DNA of 5,824 nt from Methanobacteriota archaeon (GTDB lineage Archaea > Thermoplasmatota > DTKX01 > GCA-020343715), in NCBI GenBank assembly GCA_030594725.1, contig JAUVEQ010000196.1, forward strand, positions 1 to 5,824, read 5' to 3'. A program made the translations under genes and the position numbers. Every line of letters starts with the position of its first letter. The stretch's first letter is position 1. The notes beneath the pieces were generated by a model, which did no database searches, was not told the origin of the DNA, and worked only from the letters and a program-made list of their open reading frames with translations. Below are positions 1 to 4,650 of this stretch, one piece after another.

Positions 1-216
1 TATGGTTGTCATGGCGGCAGGCATCAAAGAGAACTTCTTTTCCACCTTGCCATTGTTGTCCTTGATCACCTGCTCGTCGATCTTCTCGTTGAAGAGCACG
101 ATAACCTCGAACTTCTCCTCGTCTCCCGCTCCCGCAGGAACGGCCGCGAACCCCGCCAGCACCATCAGAAGTACGGTCGCGACGCTCATCACACTTACAA
201 ACCTTCTTGAACTCAA
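1..216 (-). CDS. Secreted subtilisin-like (S8) protease, N-terminal part only (signal peptide + propeptide)
   Basis: This is a 72-residue partial product that runs off the left edge. Seen: residues 2-6 (SSRRF) form a positively charged n-region, residues 7-25 are hydrophobic, and a small-residue site (VPAGAG, about residues 26-31) would suit signal peptidase. The mature part begins GDEEKFEVIVLFNEK and reaches KVEKKFSLMPAAMTTI at the edge. Known of the family: subtilase propeptides (inhibitor I9 type, as in archaeal Tk-subtilisin) have the pattern xVIVxx...G(K/H)xVxxxFxLxPAxxxx, which this matches. The propeptide folds and inhibits the protease until export. The start is taken as TTG at 214-216 because AGGAGG lies 8 nt upstream. 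The in-frame ATG at 187-189 would remove the charged n-region and lacks a well-placed ribosome site. The catalytic domain is outside the window, so the protease call rests on the propeptide alone. The gene is divergent from the OsmC-containing gene. Confidence 0.6.
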   Translation of the reverse strand, partial: MSSRRFVSVMSVATVLLMVLAGFAAVPAGAGDEEKFEVIVLFNEKIDEQVIKDNNGKVEKKFSLMPAAMTTI

Positions 217-224
217 GTTTCTCT

Positions 225-230
225 CCTCCT
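225..230 (-). promoter_or_regulatory. Shine-Dalgarno site that selects a TTG start
   Basis: The minus strand reads AGGAGG here, inside the purine-rich run GGTGAGGAGGAGAG. There are 8 nt to the TTG at 214-216, a normal spacing. The alternative ATG at 187-189 is 35 nt away, too far for this site, so the site decides in favour of TTG. Confidence 0.7.
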
Positions 231-290
231 CACCACCAGGGAGCCCCGTCCCTAAGTGACCTTCGGTGCCCCTAAAAACCTGTGAAGGCC

Positions 291-303
291 ATATACTTTT
301 CGG
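291..303 (-). promoter_or_regulatory. Archaeal BRE/TATA-like promoter element for the subtilase-like gene
   Basis: The minus strand reads CCGAAAAGTATAT. CGAAAA fits an archaeal B-recognition element and GTATAT an AT-rich TATA box. Transcription would be expected to start about 25 nt downstream, near 264-270, giving a leader of roughly 50 nt before the TTG. The TATA core is nearly symmetrical and could also serve the plus-strand gene at 359, but no BRE-like sequence precedes it in that direction. The assignment is by pattern only. Confidence 0.4.
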
Positions 304-342
304 ACGAACAATCAATATCTATGAAAAACGCCCATCCAGACG

Positions 343-347
343 GGAGG
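343..347 (+). promoter_or_regulatory. Shine-Dalgarno site for the HTH_42/OsmC gene
   Basis: GGAGG within CGGGAGGGAG lies 11 nt before the ATG at 359. This supports 359 over the in-frame GTG at 266, which has no purine-rich site and would add 31 residues without family resemblance. Confidence 0.6.
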
Positions 348-358
348 GAGACCGAGGG

Positions 359-499
359 ATGGCCGAGATCACACCGGAGCAGGTCGCCGCATTCAGGCTG
401 GGCAGCCATCACCTGCTGGAGCCCGCTCCCTCCGACCGCCTGGTCGACGTCGTCCACGACACCTGCGGCATCCAGTCCCAGGTCGTGAGCGCCTCCCGC
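359..499 (+). pseudogene. N-terminal fragment of an HTH_42 / AlkZ-like winged-helix protein
   Basis: Residues 1-47 of the ORF starting at 359. The order Thr-Pro-Glu-Gln-Val, Arg-Leu, His-Leu-Leu-Glu-Pro-Ala, Asp-Arg-Leu, then Gly-Ile-Gln-Ser-Gln-Val-Val-Ser-Ala follows the start of HTH_42 family proteins. In characterised AlkZ-type DNA glycosylases a Q-x-Q motif in the winged-helix region is catalytic, and here Q39-S-Q41 is at the corresponding place. The resemblance stops abruptly after VVSAS, so roughly 300 expected residues are missing. A fragment this short cannot be an active glycosylase. Confidence 0.5.
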
Positions 500-1066
500 A
501 CCACCCCCAGTCAAGCCGAAAGAGTAATGCCCCAAGTGGACCATTCACCGCGTATGGAAGAGGAGGGTGAGGGCCACCACCCCCATGTGTACGGTGAGAT
601 CGAGGGCGACCCCTTCGAGAAGATCTGCGATGTGGAGCTGAAGCACAAGGAGGGTTGCCAGTTCGACGCCCGCTTCAGGACCAAGGAGGGCGACCTCCTC
701 CTGACCACGCCCTTCCCCGTGGGGATCGGCTACGGCCCCGAGGCCGTCACGATGCTGAACATGTCCACCACCTACTGCATGACGGCCAGCCTCAACTACT
801 ACCTGGCCAAGGCCAGGGTCGAACCCACCACGCTCCGTGCCAGGGGGCACGTGGACATGCGCCTGACGGAGGAGAAGTTCCGCCGGGTGAAGGCCCTGGA
901 GATAGACATCCGCATCGAGGTGACGGAGAAGGAGCGGAAGCGGCTCGAGCGGGCCCTGGAGAGGTTCACCGACTTCTGCATCATCTCCGAGAGCATCCGC
1001 GGCAGCTTCCCGATAACCGTGCGGGTGCACCACCCATGGGGCGTCCACTATTCCGTGAACGAGTGA
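359..1066 (+). CDS. OsmC-family protein with a truncated HTH_42 (AlkZ-like winged helix) N-terminal fragment fused in frame
   Basis: This is a 235-residue ORF. Residues 1-47 (ITPEQVAAFRLGSHHLLEPA, then DRLVDVV and CGIQSQVVSAS) resemble the opening of HTH_42 winged-helix proteins, which normally run to about 350-400 residues. Residues 48-78 match nothing I recognise. Residues 79-225 are a full OsmC-type domain: a beta-rich start (YGEIEGDPFEKI, FDARFRTKEGDLLL), the helix with the first cysteine (C140 in TTYCMTASLN), and the second cysteine (C207 in FCIISESI), followed by FPITVRV. OsmC/Ohr proteins reduce organic hydroperoxides in the cytoplasm through this cysteine pair; the substrate here is unknown. 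The OsmC part could start independently at ATG 527 or ATG 554 (MEEEGEGHHPHVYG), but neither has a clear ribosome site, whereas ATG 359 does. The ORF may therefore be a true fusion, or an OsmC gene downstream of a gene remnant. It is convergent with, and overlaps by 86 bp, the large minus-strand FN3 gene. Confidence 0.7.
   Translation: MAEITPEQVAAFRLGSHHLLEPAPSDRLVDVVHDTCGIQSQVVSASRTTPSQAERVMPQVDHSPRMEEEGEGHHPHVYGEIEGDPFEKICDVELKHKEGCQFDARFRTKEGDLLLTTPFPVGIGYGPEAVTMLNMSTTYCMTASLNYYLAKARVEPTTLRARGHVDMRLTEEKFRRVKALEIDIRIEVTEKERKRLERALERFTDFCIISESIRGSFPITVRVHHPWGVHYSVNE
593..1033 (+). other. OsmC domain (residues 79-225 of the ORF at 359)
   Basis: The domain appears intact: N-terminal beta strands, a GP-x-A-x-x-M-L helix entry (GYGPEAVTMLNM), first cysteine C140, a mid-domain strand IDIRIEV, an amphipathic helix rich in Lys/Arg/Glu (KERKRLERALERF), second cysteine C207, and final strand ITVRV. 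Its length of about 147 residues is typical for the family. Confidence 0.8.
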
Positions 1067-4000
1067 GGGTAATTATCTTGCCCCTTCTATGGATCGATAT
1101 GACGGCCACCGTTCCCAACGCGATAAAAACCAACACGCCGACGAATCCCGGGCTCTTCTCCTTTGCCTCAGGCTTGATGTATATCTCGATTGTATCCGAT
1201 AGGTCGCTTCGTCCCACCTCATTCACGGCAATCACCGAGTAGAAGTATGTGGTCCCCCTCTCCACGTCCTCATCGAGGTATGTCAGAACGTCCTCCAGCA
1301 TAGCTATGTCCTCAAGGTCCTCTGGAGTGACCCCTCGCATGAGCGTGTAACCGACGATAGGTCTTCCCCCATCTTCCAAGGGAGAGGACCAAGTGATGAA
1401 AACGTTCGATCCGTTCACGGTCGCGACAAGGCCTCTCGGTGCGCTCGGGGGACCGATAGGTATCAACACGATCGGTTCGGTATGAGGCCCCTCACCCGCC
1501 TCGTTGACCGCCGCTACCGCGAGGAAATACTCGACGCCATTGGCCAATTCTTCCACCGTGTATGAGAGCCTGTTACCGATGTTACCTAAGGACTCGAGAT
1601 TATCCGAGGAAGTTCCGACATAGATCACGTACGCCCATACGTCCAGACCCCCGGTGTTCAGTGGTGGTGTCCAAATGACCGTTACAACACCATCTTCAAC
1701 CGTCCCGGTCATGTCCTGGGGGACACCGGGCGGTCCGTAGGGCATTGCGCTTAGGATCTCCGTGGCCTCGCCCTCAAACCGTGCATTCGCTGCCGTGATG
1801 TGGTAATAGTAGATTACGCCTGCCACTACGTCCAGGTCGGTGTACCGTGAGAGGCTATTGTCAACCTCGAGGAGCAGTACCATCGAGCTCGATGTCTCTC
1901 CACGATATATCTTGAAATGGTCGATCTCCGATCCTCCGGTTATCTGTGGAGGTAGCCAGATCAACTCTACCTGGAACAAACCCTCGGTTATGGTAAAACT
2001 CTCGGGCATCCCCGGTTCACCACATGGCGTCACGTCAATTGCCGGAGTGGATTCACCAAGCCCAGCCGAAGTCACAGCCCTGACCAGGTAGCGATATTCC
2101 TTTCCATTGTCCAGCCCCGTGTCCATGTAGGTGGTCGAGAGGCCCACTTTGGCGCGTAATGTGAATTCATCCGCTCCCACGGCCTGGTAGACATAGTATT
2201 CGATGACAGGACTTCCACCCGTGTCGCGAGGTGGTTCCCACGACAGACCGATCTCCCCGTCTCCTACCTCAGCTGTTAGAAATTGCGGGGGACTTGATGG
2301 ACCCGTGACAAGCACGCTCACGATCGCTGAGAGTTCACCCTCAATGGCCGTGTTGATGGCCGAGATCGCGTAATAGTAGGTGAAGCCCGTCGCTACCTTA
2401 CCGTCCAGATAACTCAATGATGGGTCTATCCTGGTCATCGACTCAAGGTCATCCTGGGTGGGTCCACGGTAAATCTTGTACTGCTCGATCTGCAGACCGC
2501 CATTCGATACGGGTGGCAACCAGGCCAGGATGACGTTCATGTCTCCAGTCTCGGCATGAAGTTCCGTCGGAGGTCCGGGCATTCCGTACGGTTCGGCCGA
2601 CCTGATGACCGAGAAGGTGCCATTGGCGAACGAATGGAACGCTTGAATCTGGTAGTAATATTGAGTTCCGATCTCCACAGCATGGTCCATGTAGTTTACC
2701 ACATTCCCAGTATCGTAGAGGTGTTGGAGATCCGTCGTGTCCTCACTGCGGAAGATCCGATAGCCAAGGATCGGTAATCCTCCCGTATCTCCGGGCTCTT
2801 CCCAGCTAAGGAACACGTGGTCCAACCTGCCATCGGCGGTTACATCCCCGGGCTGGATGGGGATCCCGAAAGGAATGCCCTCCGTGGAATTGGCTCTGGC
2901 CCCCTCACCCGCGACAGAGACCGCGGTCACCGTTAAGTAATAGGTCTTCCCGTTCTCAAGTCCGGAGCAGAGGCACTTCGTGTCGGAGGTGACCTTCTGA
3001 TAGAAGGTCTCTTTCTTTTCCTCCACTCCCAGGTACACGTTATAGCTCGCGATGGGCCAAGAGCTCTCCCCATTGTCCGGGTCCCACTCCACACGTAGGA
3101 AATGGTCATCGCCGTTCACGACCAGGTTCTCGGGAGCGGGTGGGGGTTCCCAAGGAGCGATCTGCATGTCCAATCCAAGAAGGAAACACTCGGATACCCC
3201 CGAGAACTCGTCGTCAAAGCACCCCTCGGAAAGGGGGAAATCCGATGATGTTGTAAGCCCAGTCATTAGGAGGTGTCCGTCGGAGGAGAATGTCATGCTG
3301 TACGCGTAATCAGCCTCAGAGCCTCCCAGGTAAGTTGCGTTAAGGATCCTCCCCTCATCACCATCGAACCACATCAAGAAGATGTCCTCGGTCCCGTTGA
3401 ATGTCTTGTCGTAGGCAGTCCTTGGAAGGAGAACATCATCGGAACGAGTGGATATTGACATCAGCGGATCTCCATCGGGGCTGAGAGCAAGTCCGGCACT
3501 CATATCAAGGTTGGAACTACCGAAATAGGTAGAGTATTCCAACGTGGAGCCGTCGATGGATAGCCTTACGAGGATGGCATCAAACAGGCCATCGTAATCG
3601 TCATCTAAGGCGTCGTCCGTTGTCGGAAGGTTCGGGGAGTCCGTCCAACCGGATATCCACACGCTCTGTCCATCCAACGCGAGACCGGACGCCCCGTCAT
3701 AACCTGAGCCCCCAAAGAATGTGCACATCTCGATCTGGCTACCATCGGAGCTCATCTTGAGATAATAGACATCCTCATAACCACTTAGGTGTGTGGAATA
3801 CGCGCCTGGCGTGACCGGAAAGTTATCAGATTGGGTGGTACCGGCCAGGTAGGCACAGCCCTCTTCGTCCACAGAGATGCCGTTGGCCCAGTCGTGCCAT
3901 TGCCCTCCAATATATGTGCTGTAATCCATGTCATTCCGTGTGATGTTGAACTTGAACAGGATAACATCCGGGTCCCTCTGGGGAGAGGGGTCATGGGTCC

Positions 4001-4634
4001 TGCAGAAGGCCCCTGGTGTTGTTGGGAAGTCCTCGGAGTACGAATGACCGGTGATGTAGAGGTTGCCATGGGGGCCCAAGGCACCGAATTGGAAGGCATC
4101 CGTGTCAGAACCGCCTCCGATGTAAGTGCTGTAAATGATCCTCGAGAAGTTGGGATCCATCTTCATGATGTAGCTAGCACTATCTCCATTCATCGTCGAA
4201 CAGTAAGCATCAGGAGTGATGGGGAAGTCGATGGAGTTCGTGCCCCCCCAAAGGAGGAAATCACCATTGGCATCCTTGAGGACCTGAGATACCGAGTCGT
4301 TGGTCGAACCGCCAATGTACGTCAGGTAAAGGACCTTCGAGGCGTTGGCATTCATCCTGCAGATGTATATGTCCGATCCTCCGTTGAGCGTTGAGCAATA
4401 GGCATCCTGGGTGACTGGTAGGTCAGATACAGTATTGCCATAGAAGAGCAACGAGCCATCATCCAGCTCTATGAGGCCACCGATATAGATTGGTGTTGTG
4501 GCCCCGAAGAATGTACTGAACAACAAGGCCGGATCGCTGGAAGAATCGGAGGGGCCATCGTCAGTTGCCGCTCCTGGTAGGATGGTCATCAGCAAAACCA
4601 CCCACGCAATCATCAAGACGACTGATGTCCTCAT
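981..4634 (-). CDS. Secreted, surface-anchored SBBP beta-propeller / FN3 repeat protein with PGF-CTERM-like C-terminus
   Basis: 1217 residues. Residues 1-23 are a signal peptide (MRTSVV, hydrophobic core, LPGAA). Residues 38-490 hold seven SBBP-type propeller repeats, residues 498-1155 seven FN3 domains, and residues 1162-1186 the PGF motif, a hydrophobic helix and HRRGK. This is an extracellular protein tethered to the archaeal envelope; an adhesion or binding role is inferred from architecture, as no catalytic domain is visible. The ATG at 4632-4634 is preceded by GGGTGG with a 6-nt spacer, and 16 bp separate it from the stop of the upstream FN3 gene, so the two are probably co-transcribed. 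Odd: proteins of this type normally end a few residues after the basic cluster, but this frame continues 31 residues (1187-1217, Arg/Gly/Ser-rich) antisense to the end of the OsmC gene. The natural end may have been lost by rearrangement or a one-base indel near 1081-1084. Confidence 0.9.
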   Translation of the reverse strand: MRTSVVLMIAWVVLLMTILPGAATDDGPSDSSSDPALLFSTFFGATTPIYIGGLIELDDGSLLFYGNTVSDLPVTQDAYCSTLNGGSDIYICRMNANASKVLYLTYIGGSTNDSVSQVLKDANGDFLLWGGTNSIDFPITPDAYCSTMNGDSASYIMKMDPNFSRIIYSTYIGGGSDTDAFQFGALGPHGNLYITGHSYSEDFPTTPGAFCRTHDPSPQRDPDVILFKFNITRNDMDYSTYIGGQWHDWANGISVDEEGCAYLAGTTQSDNFPVTPGAYSTHLSGYEDVYYLKMSSDGSQIEMCTFFGGSGYDGASGLALDGQSVWISGWTDSPNLPTTDDALDDDYDGLFDAILVRLSIDGSTLEYSTYFGSSNLDMSAGLALSPDGDPLMSISTRSDDVLLPRTAYDKTFNGTEDIFLMWFDGDEGRILNATYLGGSEADYAYSMTFSSDGHLLMTGLTTSSDFPLSEGCFDDEFSGVSECFLLGLDMQIAPWEPPPAPENLVVNGDDHFLRVEWDPDNGESSWPIASYNVYLGVEEKKETFYQKVTSDTKCLCSGLENGKTYYLTVTAVSVAGEGARANSTEGIPFGIPIQPGDVTADGRLDHVFLSWEEPGDTGGLPILGYRIFRSEDTTDLQHLYDTGNVVNYMDHAVEIGTQYYYQIQAFHSFANGTFSVIRSAEPYGMPGPPTELHAETGDMNVILAWLPPVSNGGLQIEQYKIYRGPTQDDLESMTRIDPSLSYLDGKVATGFTYYYAISAINTAIEGELSAIVSVLVTGPSSPPQFLTAEVGDGEIGLSWEPPRDTGGSPVIEYYVYQAVGADEFTLRAKVGLSTTYMDTGLDNGKEYRYLVRAVTSAGLGESTPAIDVTPCGEPGMPESFTITEGLFQVELIWLPPQITGGSEIDHFKIYRGETSSSMVLLLEVDNSLSRYTDLDVVAGVIYYYHITAANARFEGEATEILSAMPYGPPGVPQDMTGTVEDGVVTVIWTPPLNTGGLDVWAYVIYVGTSSDNLESLGNIGNRLSYTVEELANGVEYFLAVAAVNEAGEGPHTEPIVLIPIGPPSAPRGLVATVNGSNVFITWSSPLEDGGRPIVGYTLMRGVTPEDLEDIAMLEDVLTYLDEDVERGTTYFYSVIAVNEVGRSDLSDTIEIYIKPEAKEKSPGFVGVLVFIALGTVAVISIHRRGKIITLTRSRNSGRPMGGAPARLSGSCRGCSRR
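1077..1151 (-). other. PGF-CTERM-like sorting/anchor segment of the 1217-residue protein
   Basis: Residues 1162-1186 read PGF, then about 18 hydrophobic residues, then HRRGK, preceded by a charged linker (KPEAKEKS). Known of the family: archaeosortase A substrates carry PGF + transmembrane helix + basic cluster and are cleaved and lipid-anchored. A plain C-terminal membrane anchor is the alternative, since no archaeosortase gene is in view. Confidence 0.55.
1170..3143 (-). repeat. Seven tandem fibronectin type III domains
   Basis: Each module starts with a Pro-rich linker (PG.P or PS.P), has a conserved Trp followed by Pro-x-x-x-x-GG (for example WEPPRDTGG, WTPPLNTGG), then Y-x-I/V-Y/F-x-G, and ends with a Tyr-rich strand plus A-x-N/S-x-x-GEG. 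The conserved Trp residues are W517, W611, W705, W799, W893, W988 and W1082, so the spacing is 94, 94, 94, 94, 95 and 94 residues. Sequence identity between modules is moderate, so this is an old protein-level repeat rather than a recent DNA duplication. Confidence 0.9.
3165..4523 (-). repeat. Seven SBBP-type beta-propeller repeats
   Basis: The recurring unit is S-T-Y/F-I/F-GG ... G-x-x-x-S-x-DFP-x-T-x-x-AY ... D-x-x-x-x-K/R-x. The Thr-Tyr/Phe motif falls at residues 41, 105, 170, 240, 305, 369 and 434, a spacing of 64-70 residues. Seven units match the number needed for a closed seven-bladed propeller, the architecture after which the SBBP family is named. The units begin directly after the signal peptide, so the propeller would be the most distal part of the anchored protein. 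Confidence 0.85.
4566..4634 (-). other. Signal peptide of the 1217-residue protein
   Basis: Residues 1-23: Met-Arg-Thr n-region, hydrophobic core from Val5 to Leu19, and a PGAA cleavage-type site before the acidic TDDGPSD mature start. There is no lipobox cysteine, so Sec/signal peptidase I processing is expected. Confidence 0.8.
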
Positions 4635-4640
4635 AAAGGC

Positions 4641-4646
4641 CCACCC
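4641..4646 (-). promoter_or_regulatory. Ribosome binding site for the 1217-residue FN3 gene
   Basis: The minus strand reads GGAAGGGTGGG just before the start, with GGGTGG 6 nt from the ATG. It occupies most of the 16-bp gap between the two FN3 genes, which leaves little room for a separate promoter there. Confidence 0.5.
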
Positions 4647-4650
4647 TTCC

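Noticed and set aside
2..259. An 85-codon plus-strand ORF at the left edge
   Set aside because: The opposite strand encodes a signal peptide and subtilase-type propeptide with a good ribosome site. The plus-strand product is Ser/Thr/Leu-rich and antisense to it.
266..358. N-terminal extension of the HTH_42/OsmC gene from GTG 266
   Set aside because: No ribosome site precedes it, the extra residues show no family resemblance, and the extension would cover the putative promoter.
545..1048. A 167-codon minus-strand ORF antisense to OsmC
   Set aside because: Leu/Val/His/Gly-rich antisense shadow with no recognisable domain or ribosome site; the OsmC frame explains the region.
655..1242. A 195-codon plus-strand ORF overlapping the OsmC gene
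   Set aside because: It is in another frame of the OsmC gene, with a Pro/Gly/Arg/His-rich product typical of a GC-rich shadow frame, and it runs across the OsmC stop into antisense of the FN3 gene.
3789..4394. A 201-codon plus-strand ORF antisense to the propeller repeats
   Set aside because: The minus-strand frame encodes clear SBBP repeats, and this product is a Val/Arg/Gly-rich shadow without domain features.
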